Source of the DNA: Pseudonocardia sp.
GTDB taxonomy: Bacteria; Actinomycetota; Actinomycetes; Mycobacteriales; Pseudonocardiaceae
Length of the DNA: 64,000 nt
Direction of reading: 5' to 3'
NCBI RefSeq assembly: GCF_029263155.1
Contig: NZ_JAJCYB010000056.1
Location: 61,358-125,357, forward strand
Shown here in pieces: positions 16,958 through 24,720 of this stretch. Position 1 is the first letter of the stretch; every line of letters starts with the position of its first letter. The notes under the pieces were generated by a model. It did no database searches and was not told the DNA's origin. It saw nothing but the letters and a program-made list of their open reading frames with translations. The position numbers were made by a program, and so were the translations under genes.

Positions 16958-17125
16958 CTCGTACTCCTCCGTCGTCCAGTTCCGCTCCGGCGCCGCCGCG
17001 CCGGGGAGTGCGCGGGCCGGGCTGCCCGATGACATCCTTCCTCATCGGATGGACAGGGTCGCAACCGGAGCGATCAATCGTTGCCATGTTCACGCTGCGG
17101 AGCGGCCCTGTCACCGTCGACGCGG

Positions 17126-17860
17126 TCACGGTCGGCGCGCCTGAAGGGCCGCGCCGCCCAGCAGCAGGGCCGCCGCCGCCCATCCCACCATCAGCACCGC
17201 GGCGCCCGCCCCGCCGACGTCGAGCATCCCGTTGGCGGCCGCATGGGGCAGCCATGCCGCGACCCCGGGCCGGACGGTCGCGAGCAGCGGCAGCACGAGG
17301 AGGATCGCCAGTACTGCAGCGACCGCACCGGCCGCCGAGCGCAGGACGGCCGCGGCGCCGAGCGCGAGGACCGCCACCAACGCCGGCTGCGCGGCGGCAG
17401 CGAGGACCAACCGCAGGCACTCGGCCGGAGCGGGGCCGGGCCCGGGGAGTGCGAGGTCCACCATGACGAGCACGACGCCGCTGACCAGCCCGACGGCGAA
17501 CACGGCCCCACCGAGCACCACCGCCTTCGCCAGCAGCAGACCCGGTCGCCACGGGCACAACCGCAGCGACAGCAGGATCTGCCCGGAGGCGAACTCGTCG
17601 GCCAGCACGAGCACGCCCAGCGGGACGACCACGAGCCGGGCGAGGTTGACGGCGAGGAACGACGCGTGCAGGTTGCTGTCGGCCAGCGGTGTGCCGCCGA
17701 TGCCCCCGGCGGCCGACAGCCCCGCGTACCCGCAGCCGAGCAGCACCACCAGACCCCCCAGCGCGGCCAGCAGGTACCGGTAGGTCGGGGTGGCGGCGAA
17801 CTTCGCGGCCTCCATTCCCACCACGCGTCGGCTCCGGTCCCGCAGCGCGCCGCGGATCAT
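17126..17860 (-). CDS. ABC transporter permease of the circular-bacteriocin-like cluster
   Basis: A 244-residue hydrophobic protein with about six predicted membrane helices (ABC-2 style: an N-terminal helix after AAKFAATPTYRYLLAALGG, then an amphipathic link and five more helices). It directly follows the ATPase gene with an ATGA overlap, so the two should form an exporter. In AS-48-type clusters a second ABC unit of this kind contributes to export and self-protection. It is the last gene of the run; 168 bp separate it from the DUF3117 gene. Confidence 0.75.
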   Translation of the reverse strand: MIRGALRDRSRRVVGMEAAKFAATPTYRYLLAALGGLVVLLGCGYAGLSAAGGIGGTPLADSNLHASFLAVNLARLVVVPLGVLVLADEFASGQILLSLRLCPWRPGLLLAKAVVLGGAVFAVGLVSGVVLVMVDLALPGPGPAPAECLRLVLAAAAQPALVAVLALGAAAVLRSAAGAVAAVLAILLVLPLLATVRPGVAAWLPHAAANGMLDVGGAGAAVLMVGWAAAALLLGGAALQARRP

Positions 17861-18744
17861 GTCGACACCAGCCGCAGGTACGTCTCCTCCAGGGTGACGC
17901 GCAGGGGCGTCAGCTCGTGCACGGCGAGGGCGTGCGCCACGAGCAGCTCGCCGATCGCACCGGGGTCGAGACCCGTGACCACGACCGCACCCCCCGGTTC
18001 GGACGCGACGATCCCACCGGCCCTGCCGAGGACGGTTCGCAGCACGTCGAGCTGGTCGGGCCGCACCCGCACCCGCACGCCCGCGTCGTCCCCGTCCGCA
18101 CACAGCGTCGCGGTGTCGGCGTCGGCGCGCACACGCCCGCCGTCGAGCACGACGATCCGGTCGGCGACGCACTGCAGCTCGTGGATCAGGTGGCTCGACA
18201 CCAGCACCGTGCGTCCCCGGTCGGCGTGTCCGCGCAGAAAGCCCCGCAGCCACCGGACCGACACCGGGTCCAGGCCGTTCATCGGCTCGTCGAGCACGTA
18301 GACCTCGGGATCGGCCAGCGCCACCGCGACGATCCCGACCCGGGACGCCGTGCCCAGCGACAGCTCGCCCGCGCGGCGGCGCGCCACGTGTTCCAGTCCC
18401 GCCTCGGCGAGCAGCTCGGCCACCCGGTGCCGCGGCGCCGCCGCCCCGATCGCGACGGACGCCAGGTGCCGCTCCACCGTCCGGCGCGGATGCCACCCGC
18501 GCTGCTCCAGTGCGGCACCGACCACACGGGCGGGACAGGGCAGGTCGGTGTAGCGGCGGCCGTCGACGGTCACGGTGCCGCACTCGGGCCGGTCCAGCCC
18601 GACGACCGAGCGCAGAGCCGTCGACTTCCCGGCCCCGTTCGGCCCGACCAGCCCGGTGACCTCGCCCGGCCGGGCCGTGAACGTGACGTCGTCGAGGACC
18701 GGATGCCCGCCGAGCCGCACGGTCACCCCGCGCAGCGCGATCAC
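17857..18744 (-). CDS. ABC transporter ATPase 2 of the bacteriocin-like cluster
   Basis: A 295-residue ATPase: Walker A GPNGAGKST, a signature LSLGTASRV (LSxG form), Walker B VYVLDEP and switch His in VSSHL. After about residue 215 there is an extra C-terminal domain typical of DrrA/BcrA-like exporter ATPases. GTG at 18744 overlaps the upstream stop (GTGA), and its own stop overlaps the permease start (ATGA), so the three are translated in step. It likely powers export of, or immunity to, the cluster product. Confidence 0.85.
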   Translation of the reverse strand: MIALRGVTVRLGGHPVLDDVTFTARPGEVTGLVGPNGAGKSTALRSVVGLDRPECGTVTVDGRRYTDLPCPARVVGAALEQRGWHPRRTVERHLASVAIGAAAPRHRVAELLAEAGLEHVARRRAGELSLGTASRVGIVAVALADPEVYVLDEPMNGLDPVSVRWLRGFLRGHADRGRTVLVSSHLIHELQCVADRIVVLDGGRVRADADTATLCADGDDAGVRVRVRPDQLDVLRTVLGRAGGIVASEPGGAVVVTGLDPGAIGELLVAHALAVHELTPLRVTLEETYLRLVST

Positions 18745-19391
18745 CGGGGCCCCGTCCGCACGGCCTCGGGCACCGCGGGCCCGCCGATCCGCACCGTGCA
18801 CCCGACCAGCTCGCGGAACGGCTCGGGCGGGTCGTGGGCGACGACGGTGACCGAGCAGCCCGCGGCCGTCCAGGCGGCGATGTCGGCGGCGAGGGCGTCG
18901 ACGCCGTGGCAGTCGAGACCGTTGAACGGCTCGTCGAGCACGAGCAGCTCGCCGGGTGCGACCGTCGTCAGCAACAGCCAGGCCTTGCGGACGTTGCCGG
19001 TCGACAGGCCCGATACCGGCGTGTCGAGCCACCGGGCGAGCCCGTGCACGCGGGCGCGGGCCGCGAACGCGTTGGGATCGGCACCGATCAGCGACACGTG
19101 CTCGGCGACGGTGAGCACCGGGTAGAGGGCCGGGGTCGCGCGGCACACCGTGCGCCGGGCCCGCAGCTCCGGGGTGTCGGCCGGGAGGCCCAGCACGGTG
19201 ACCGACCCGGCGCGGGGCGCCAGCGTGCCGGCCACCAGCTCGACGACGGTGGACTTGCCGCTCCCGTTGGGCCCGGTCAGCAACGTGGCGCCGGTCGGGA
19301 TCCGCAGGTCCAGTCCGGTCAGCACGTCGTCGCCGTGCCGGTAGCCCACGGAGACACCGCTCAGCTCGCAGGCGGGTCGGTCGGGGTTCAT
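18741..19391 (-). CDS. ABC transporter ATPase 1 of the bacteriocin-like cluster
   Basis: A 216-residue compact ATPase without a C-terminal extension: Walker A GPNGSGKST, signature-like LSTGNVRKA, Walker B LLVLDEP and switch VVAHD. Compact ATPases paired with a SpoIIM/DUF95-like membrane protein are a hallmark of circular-bacteriocin secretion modules. ATG at 19391 overlaps the stop of the 505-residue membrane protein gene (ATGA). The signature lacks the usual SGGQ, a divergence shared with several dedicated peptide exporters. Confidence 0.82.
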   Translation of the reverse strand: MNPDRPACELSGVSVGYRHGDDVLTGLDLRIPTGATLLTGPNGSGKSTVVELVAGTLAPRAGSVTVLGLPADTPELRARRTVCRATPALYPVLTVAEHVSLIGADPNAFAARARVHGLARWLDTPVSGLSTGNVRKAWLLLTTVAPGELLVLDEPFNGLDCHGVDALAADIAAWTAAGCSVTVVAHDPPEPFRELVGCTVRIGGPAVPEAVRTGPR

Positions 19392-20905
19392 GCGAGCACC
19401 TTCCGGTCGAGCAGCACGGCGGCGGCGCCCAGCAGCGCCGCGGCGAGGACGGAACCCGCGACGACGGACGCCGGGTGGGGCAGCACGGCCCACGGAGCGA
19501 TCCCCGCCGCGACCACGACGATGCCGACGGCCGCGCCCGCCGCGGTGCTCTCCGTGGAGGCGTCGGCCCCGGATTGGCTGCCGCCCTCCCACAGGTCGCC
19601 GAGCAGTCCCGACGCCGCCGTGACGAGGACGACGCAGGCCCCGAACCCGAGCACCGTCGGGTCTCCGGTGAGCAGGGCCAGCCCGGCACAGACGAGTGCG
19701 ACGGGCAGCAGCGGCCGCAGCGAGCCCAGCGTGTAGCCGGCGACGAGCGCGCGCCGGTCGACGCCGCGGTCGACGGTCCAGCGCAGCTGCCGCGCCCAGC
19801 CGGCCGGGCCGGTGAGCGCGCGCACGAGGCCACCCAGCACGAGCCCCACGGCGAGCAGCACCCCGCCGCCCGCGACGCCGTCCACGCCCGAGCCGGCGAG
19901 GTCGAGCCGGCCGGGGGCCGCCACACCGGCCCCGACGAGACCAGCACCGGCGACGGTGAACAACCGACCGGCCCGGCGGGCCAGCACCGCTCCCCCCTGC
20001 TCGCTGCGGCGCACCGCCACCATGACGAGGTCCACCGGCCGGCAGCGCCCGGCGGTGTCCACCGCCCCGGGCCGGGGCGCCAGCACGGGCCGCCAGCGGC
20101 CCGCGCCCCCGCGCAGCAGGGTCAGAGTCGCGCCGACACCCACCGCGAGCGGCACGGCGACGGCGAGCGGACCGGCCGCGACGACGGCGACGGCGACGAC
20201 CGAACCCACCGCCGCGACCCGGGAGATCAACGCGGGCGCGCCGGCCGCAGCGAGCAGCTCGGCTCCGGCGATCCCGGCCCGACCCACCAGCCAGCCGAGC
20301 GCGCCGGCGACCAGCAGGCCCGCCACGGCCACCGACCTGCCCGGCTCCCGTCGCTCGACCGGTGGTCGAGCGGCCGTGGCGACGGTCAGCGCCGCGCCCG
20401 CGACCGCCAGCGCGGCCACGCATCCCAGCCACACCGGCGACATCGGGCTCCCGTACCCGCGACCGACCCCGACCAGCACGGAACCGGCGAGGACCGCACC
20501 GGTGACCCCGCCGGCCACCGCCGGAGCCGCGACCCGGACGGCGAGCACGGCCGCCGTCGAGATCTCGAAGTGCCGCAGCACCGCGACGTCGGGCGGCGCG
20601 AACACCCGGGCCCGCGCCCCGGCCGAGTTCCCGCGCACCGCACCGGCGAGCGCCCGCGCCGCGGCGACGACCAGTACGGAACCGGACACCGCGTCCGCGC
20701 CGACACCCAGTGGCGTGCCCAGCGCGGCCAGGGCGAACCCGAGCAGGAGGCCGGCCGCAGGCAGCACGACGACGATCCCGACGGCGGCGACCAGCACGGT
20801 CGGCCGCAGCAGGTTCCGCGTCGGCGTCAGGTTGTTGCGCAGGCAGAACTGCAACGTGTCGGCCCGCAGGACGAACCTCAGGTCGGCACGTCGCAGCGAG
20901 CTCAC
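19388..20905 (-). CDS. Large polytopic membrane protein of the bacteriocin-like cluster
   Basis: A 505-residue protein with roughly ten or more hydrophobic segments and a polar N-terminus (SSLRRADLRFVLRADTLQF). I recognise no catalytic motif. Its size and topology recall the large membrane protein (As-48B type) needed for maturation of AS-48; that is an analogy of size and context, not of visible sequence. GTG at 20905 overlaps the upstream stop (GTGA). It could be part of the export channel with ATPase 1, or the component that cleaves and joins the peptide. Confidence 0.65.
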   Translation of the reverse strand: MSSLRRADLRFVLRADTLQFCLRNNLTPTRNLLRPTVLVAAVGIVVVLPAAGLLLGFALAALGTPLGVGADAVSGSVLVVAAARALAGAVRGNSAGARARVFAPPDVAVLRHFEISTAAVLAVRVAAPAVAGGVTGAVLAGSVLVGVGRGYGSPMSPVWLGCVAALAVAGAALTVATAARPPVERREPGRSVAVAGLLVAGALGWLVGRAGIAGAELLAAAGAPALISRVAAVGSVVAVAVVAAGPLAVAVPLAVGVGATLTLLRGGAGRWRPVLAPRPGAVDTAGRCRPVDLVMVAVRRSEQGGAVLARRAGRLFTVAGAGLVGAGVAAPGRLDLAGSGVDGVAGGGVLLAVGLVLGGLVRALTGPAGWARQLRWTVDRGVDRRALVAGYTLGSLRPLLPVALVCAGLALLTGDPTVLGFGACVVLVTAASGLLGDLWEGGSQSGADASTESTAAGAAVGIVVVAAGIAPWAVLPHPASVVAGSVLAAALLGAAAVLLDRKVLA

Positions 20906-21321
20906 GTCCGGCCCCGGGTCCGGCCCACCGCAGGCGCCGCCAGCACGGCCACGACCGCCGCCAGCCCACAGACCACGGCCATGGCGATCTGGACCGAACC
21001 CCAGACCGGTCCCGACGCCCGCCAACCCACGACGAGGGCCACCCCCGCGACGCTGAGCACGGCAGGCAGGACCCACGGCAGCATCCCCGGGCGCAGCGCG
21101 AACGGGAGCGCCACCACGGCGCAGGCCAACGCGGCGACCACCGCGCCGCGGGCCAGCCCGGTGGCGGCCGCAGTGTCGGCCACGTCGGCCCCACCGAGGT
21201 CGTTCCACATGACCAGCCCGATCACCGCGACAACGGCCAGCAGCCCGATCGCGCCGACGACCACGAGTGCCCCCCACCGTTCCGACGCCGGCGCCGCATT
21301 CGTTCTGTCACCATTCTTCAT
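20902..21321 (-). CDS. Small membrane protein of the bacteriocin-like cluster
   Basis: A 139-residue protein with four predicted membrane helices (about 17-38, 55-75, 82-100 and 108-128) and charged ends. ATG at 21321 follows GGGGGAG, and the 21-bp gap before it is the only non-overlapping joint in the cluster, so it may be translated independently. Candidate for an immunity or accessory maturation protein, but nothing in the sequence decides this. Confidence 0.6.
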   Translation of the reverse strand: MKNGDRTNAAPASERWGALVVVGAIGLLAVVAVIGLVMWNDLGGADVADTAAATGLARGAVVAALACAVVALPFALRPGMLPWVLPAVLSVAGVALVVGWRASGPVWGSVQIAMAVVCGLAAVVAVLAAPAVGRTRGRT

Positions 21322-21342
21322 GCTTTCTCCCCCGCCCGATCT

Positions 21343-21855
21343 TCACACGCCGAGAACCAGTAGGACGCTACCGCCGATGACGGCTGCGATCGAGCCGGCC
21401 AACACGTTCGTGGCAGTGTCGACCGATCGCCGGAATCGGCGGTGGGCAAGAAACACCGGCCCCGCGACAATCAGGGTGGACACCAGCGGCAGCGCCGTGC
21501 CCAGGCGGGCCGTGTCGACGTCGCGGACCAGGTCCGCGGCCAGTGCCGCCACCAGCAGCAGGTCGACAGTGACGCGGCAGGCGACGACCGGCGTCGTAGC
21601 CATCCGCTGGAGCAGGCGGTCCCCGAGGCGCCCCAGCAGCTGCAGCGATCCCAGCAGCACGCCGTAGCCCAGGCCCCCGAACGTGAGCGCCGCCGCAATG
21701 GCGACGCCGCGGTACTGCGGGTCGACGGCCGCACCCTGGTCGACCTGCAGTGCGACGAGATCAACCCGTGCGGCGAGTGCGAAGGCGGCCAGCACCCAGG
21801 CCGCCACCGTCAGCCCGCCGAGCCCCAACCGGGCCGCCCTTCCGCAGGCCGTCAC
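21343..21855 (-). CDS. Membrane protein of the bacteriocin-like cluster
   Basis: A 170-residue hydrophobic protein with about four helices (for example RLGLGGLTVAAWVLAAFALA near the start and a C-terminal AGSIAAVIGGSVLLVLGV). GTG at 21855 overlaps the SpoIIM-like gene stop (GTGA). No family is recognised. Its place directly behind the SpoIIM-like gene recalls the small membrane proteins that accompany DUF95 proteins in circular-bacteriocin loci. Confidence 0.6.
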   Translation of the reverse strand: MTACGRAARLGLGGLTVAAWVLAAFALAARVDLVALQVDQGAAVDPQYRGVAIAAALTFGGLGYGVLLGSLQLLGRLGDRLLQRMATTPVVACRVTVDLLLVAALAADLVRDVDTARLGTALPLVSTLIVAGPVFLAHRRFRRSVDTATNVLAGSIAAVIGGSVLLVLGV

Positions 21856-22475
21856 AGGGGGACCCCGGACCAGGCCTCGACCAGCGCGGCGACGAGCAGC
21901 AGGGCACCCACGAGCGGCATGCGGTACAGCGTCGACCCGGCCGAGCCGAGGTAGGCGGTCGTGGCGGAACGGATCCGCGACCACGCCGCCCCGCCCGATG
22001 ACCGCCAGGTGCACAGCGCGACCCGGGCCGGGCCCAGCCCACAGGCCGCCGCCAGCACGAACGCCGCCAACTCGAGGACGACGAACGGGACCAGCAACGC
22101 GACCGCGGCCGGCCCGCCGAGCGCTCCGACGGCCACCCGGAACACCACACCGACGTAGATGCCCAGGACCGGAAGGGCGACGAGCGTCGAGATCCCCGCC
22201 GTCGCCACCCCGGAGAACAGCGTGGCGGCGACGATCGCGTTGCGGCCGGCGATCGCCAGGACCAGGTCGAGATCGGCGGCGCGGAGCACCTCCCTGTCCA
22301 CCGGCAGCCGCACGTCGGCCGCGGCCGACCACCCGATGGCGACCGCGGCGGCCAGCAACACGCCGGCGACGGCGACACACACGGGGTCAGGTGCGACGAC
22401 GGACCACCACCCGCCGCGGGCCGGGCGGTGGTCCGGGACGGGCCAGGCCTCGACCCGTCCCGGACCGGTGATCAC
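21852..22475 (-). CDS. SpoIIM/DUF95-like membrane protein
   Basis: A 207-residue protein with about five membrane helices. The segment VGVVFRVAVGALGG followed by LLVPFVVLELAAFVLAA resembles the conserved core of SpoIIM/DUF95 proteins (a helix with P-x3-E-x2-A). Members of this family occur in nearly all known circular-bacteriocin clusters, where they are required for maturation or export. GTG at 22475 is taken because it overlaps the precursor-gene stop as GTGA; upstream codons in the frame lie inside that gene. Confidence 0.7.
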   Translation of the reverse strand: MITGPGRVEAWPVPDHRPARGGWWSVVAPDPVCVAVAGVLLAAAVAIGWSAAADVRLPVDREVLRAADLDLVLAIAGRNAIVAATLFSGVATAGISTLVALPVLGIYVGVVFRVAVGALGGPAAVALLVPFVVLELAAFVLAAACGLGPARVALCTWRSSGGAAWSRIRSATTAYLGSAGSTLYRMPLVGALLLVAALVEAWSGVPL

Positions 22476-22768
22476 GCCGCGGCCTCCTTGCGGCCCAGCT
22501 GGCTGACGGCCCACCGGATGGTGGCGATCGCCGCCGCGCCGACCCCACCGGTGATCACCGCGGCGACGGCGGTCGCCACCGCCGATCCGGCCAGGATCGC
22601 GTCGACGATCTTGAGCGCGGCGGTGGTCTCGATGCCCAGCAGCGAGACGATCACGAAACAGGCCGTGCCGCCCGCGACGAGGGCGACCACACCCAGCGAC
22701 AGGGCGACCAGTCCGGTGACCCGGTCTCGGCCGGTCGGGTCCGCAGGGACGGAATGAGAAATTGCCAT
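22472..22768 (-). CDS. Circular-bacteriocin-like precursor peptide
   Basis: A 98-residue peptide. Residues 1-16 are polar, 17-43 are hydrophobic, and 44-98 form the probable mature part: LGIETTAALKIV, then DAILAGSAVATAVAAV, a Gly-rich GGVGAAAIATIRW and a basic AVSQLGRKEAAA end. This lines up with circularin A (LGVQTAAATTIV, then a hydrophobic and Gly-rich core, then a basic helix) and with the ~60-residue size of garvicin ML and carnocyclin A. Head-to-tail joining is inferred, with the cut probably around residues 38-43. ATG at 22768 follows AAGGAG. The following SpoIIM-like, membrane and ABC genes support the call. Confidence 0.75.
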   Translation of the reverse strand: MAISHSVPADPTGRDRVTGLVALSLGVVALVAGGTACFVIVSLLGIETTAALKIVDAILAGSAVATAVAAVITGGVGAAAIATIRWAVSQLGRKEAAA

Positions 22769-22844
22769 GGAACGGCTCCTTGAGGTGTCGAGGATGACGC
22801 GGTGACTCGTTGTCGATACCGTTTTCCGGTTCCGTGTCCCCTCA

Positions 22845-22874
22845 TTTCTAGCGGCCGTACCGCAGCGCCGGCAA
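22845..22874 (-). promoter_or_regulatory. Probable promoter of the bacteriocin-like operon
   Basis: On the minus strand TTGCCG (22874-22869) and TAGAAA (22850-22845) are separated by 18 nt, a reasonable housekeeping-sigma promoter. Transcription would start near 22838, giving a leader of about 70 nt before the precursor ATG at 22768. Confidence 0.5.
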
Positions 22875-22892
22875 TGCCCGTGTCCGGTTCCT

Positions 22893-22911
22893 GCCAGACA
22901 TTCGCCAGACA
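22893..22911 (-). promoter_or_regulatory. Direct repeat upstream of the bacteriocin-like promoter
   Basis: On the minus strand TGTCTGGCGAATGTCTGGC contains TGTCTGGC twice with an 11-bp period, one helical turn, placed 19 bp upstream of the -35 element. Such direct repeats are typical activator sites. TCTGGCA also occurs at 23632-23638 and CTGGCA at 23595-23600, in front of the divergent EspR-like gene, so one regulator may act at both. Confidence 0.5.
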
Positions 22912-22914
22912 AAT

Positions 22915-23553
22915 TCATGCACATTCATCCGGCGTGCCGACCCACCCGCGGCTGGCCGCGAGCATCCCGGCCTGGAACCGGCTCGACGCACCCAGTCGCG
23001 CCATCAGCTCGGCGACGCGACGGCGGTAGGTGCGGGTGGACATGTTCAGCTCACGGGCGGCGCACTCGTCGGTCGAGCCACCACCCAGAGCGCGGAGCAC
23101 CTCGCCGTCGGTGACCGGGCCCGCGTCCACGGACTGCTGGGAGTGCGCCCACATGCCCGCGAAGGCGGTGGCGCAGGCCTGCACGACCGACGGCTCGTCG
23201 ACGACGGTGGGCGGCGTGCGCGGCGCCCGGGACGACAGGAGGGCCACTGCCCGGTCGGCGACGATGATCGCCTGCGGCACGCGGTCGACGGTGCGGACGA
23301 TCGCCGGGGCCGGGAACGACGGCACCGGTCCGCCGTCGTGGACGATCCGGACCAGCACGCCGCAGGCGCCGCGGCCGCACAATGCGGAGCGCAGCCCGTC
23401 CGCGGCCGGGTGTTCGGCCGGGAGGAGCGCGACCAGATGCGTCGTCGCCCGGCCGAGGACTGCCCGCACGGCCCGGTCGAGATCGGCGGTGTGGCCGAGC
23501 GGGGAGGCCGCGACCGGAGGGTCGGCCGTGCGGGTGCATCGCAGGACGTCCAC
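22915..23553 (-). CDS. LuxR-type transcriptional regulator next to the bacteriocin-like genes
   Basis: About 212 residues. The C-terminal ~55 residues are a LuxR-type helix-turn-helix: DGEVLRALGGGSTDECAARE (a tetra-helical start), STRTYRRRVAELMARLGA and RFQAGMLAASRGWV. The N-terminal part resembles the phosphodiesterase-like sensor region of actinobacterial regulators beside lanthipeptide and other peptide clusters. I take the GTG at 23553 because GGAGGT lies 4 nt before it; an ATG at 23565 is the alternative. It ends 146 bp upstream of the precursor gene on the same strand and probably activates it. Confidence 0.78.
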   Translation of the reverse strand: MDVLRCTRTADPPVAASPLGHTADLDRAVRAVLGRATTHLVALLPAEHPAADGLRSALCGRGACGVLVRIVHDGGPVPSFPAPAIVRTVDRVPQAIIVADRAVALLSSRAPRTPPTVVDEPSVVQACATAFAGMWAHSQQSVDAGPVTDGEVLRALGGGSTDECAARELNMSTRTYRRRVAELMARLGASSRFQAGMLAASRGWVGTPDECA

Positions 23554-23692
23554 GCCCACCTCCATGCCAGTTGATCGATGTCCTCGAAAGTATGCTGGCA
23601 GCGAATCAAGGTCAACGCGTCGTATGAATCTTCTGGCAAACTTGAGGTTCGCCTGTCAAGCTGGAGCTCGCCCCGCCAGTGAGGAGCAGGAC

Positions 23693-24118
23693 ATGGAGGA
23701 CGCCGGAGCGTTCGCAGCGCGGCTCGACCGTCTGCTGGCCACCGTGCATCCCAAGGATCGCGGCCCGTACACCTACGAGGAGATCGCCGACGGCATCCGT
23801 GCCCAGGGCGGACCGACGATCTCGGCCCAGTACCTCAACCAGCTGCACCGGGGGCGGCGCGACAACCCCACCAAGCAGCATCTGGAGGCGCTCGCCACCT
23901 TCTTCGGCGTGCCGGTCGGGTATTTCTTCGACGAGACCCAGGCTCGCCTGGTCGACGAGGAGATCGCCCTGCTCGCAGTCATCCGGGACGCCGAGATCAA
24001 GGACCTGGCGCTGCGGGCGATCGAACTGGGACCCGAGGCCCGCCGATCCATCGCCGCGATCATCGGCGAGCTGGCCCGATTCCAGGAGCGGACCCGTCGC
24101 CCGAACGGGCGACAGTGA
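23693..24118 (+). CDS. EspR-like XRE-family regulator
   Basis: A 141-residue helix-turn-helix protein. The N-terminal half (AARLDRLLATVHPKDRGPYT, then ISAQYLNQLHRGRRDNPTKQ and LEALATFFGVPVGYFFDE) closely follows the pattern of mycobacterial EspR, which binds DNA as a dimer of dimers and activates distant genes. The C-terminal helix (IKDLALRAIELGPEARRSI) would be the dimer interface. ATG at 23693 follows GAGGAGC. It is divergent from the LuxR-type gene across 127-140 bp of AT-richer DNA and heads a four-gene set on the plus strand. Confidence 0.85.
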   Translation: MEDAGAFAARLDRLLATVHPKDRGPYTYEEIADGIRAQGGPTISAQYLNQLHRGRRDNPTKQHLEALATFFGVPVGYFFDETQARLVDEEIALLAVIRDAEIKDLALRAIELGPEARRSIAAIIGELARFQERTRRPNGRQ

Positions 24119-24171
24119 GCCGAACGGCCATCTCGCTGAACTGATCGGCCTAGTCTCGGTGGGAGCCAAGG

Positions 24172-24720
24172 ATGGGGGGACCGGTGGGCTTCGGGGAGCT
24201 GAACCGGAGGGCCCGGGCCCTCGTGCGGTCCCTCGACGCCGACGTGGGGATCCCGCGTCCGCTCGACGTACCGGAGCTGCTGGCCGGGCTGGCCCGGCAC
24301 CGGGGTCGCCCGATCGACCTGTTCGCGACCGTGAACACCGCGGGTGGCCCGTGCGGAATGTGGCTGCGCCAACCGGACCGGGACGTGATCGTCCACGCGG
24401 CCGACACCAGCCCGCTGCATCAGGCGCACATCGTGCTGCACGAGATCGGCCACATGATCGCCGACCATCCCGGGACCTGCTGCCTCCCGCTGGACCTGGT
24501 CCGCCGCATCCTGCCCGGGGCCGGCGCGACCCTGGTCGGTCACCTGTTCGCGCGGTCGACCTACGCCACCGACGAGGAGCGGGAGGCCGAACTCGTCGCC
24601 AGCCTGATCGGGTCCGCCGCGCTGGGATCCGCACGGGGATCTGCGGCATCGGGGACCGGCCCGGGAAGGCGCGACCGGGCGCCCTCCGACCTCTGGATGG
24701 AGGAGACCTTCGGTGCCTGA
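24172..24720 (+). CDS. ImmA/IrrE-type metallopeptidase-like protein
   Basis: A 182-residue protein with a HEIGH zinc-peptidase motif (in IVLHEIGHMIADHPG) at about residue 90, then the EREAELVASLI helix expected to supply the third ligand. ImmA/IrrE proteins cleave or control a partner XRE repressor, and an XRE-type gene lies 53 bp upstream. ATG at 24172 has GGGAG at good spacing. The stop overlaps the next start by 8 bp. Proteolytic activity is inferred from the motif only. Confidence 0.75.
   Translation: MGGPVGFGELNRRARALVRSLDADVGIPRPLDVPELLAGLARHRGRPIDLFATVNTAGGPCGMWLRQPDRDVIVHAADTSPLHQAHIVLHEIGHMIADHPGTCCLPLDLVRRILPGAGATLVGHLFARSTYATDEEREAELVASLIGSAALGSARGSAASGTGPGRRDRAPSDLWMEETFGA

Noticed and set aside
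22915..23565. ATG at 23565 as the start of the LuxR-type regulator
   Set aside because: It has no ribosome-binding site, while the GTG at 23553 has GGAGGT 4 nt upstream. The difference is four residues and does not change the call.
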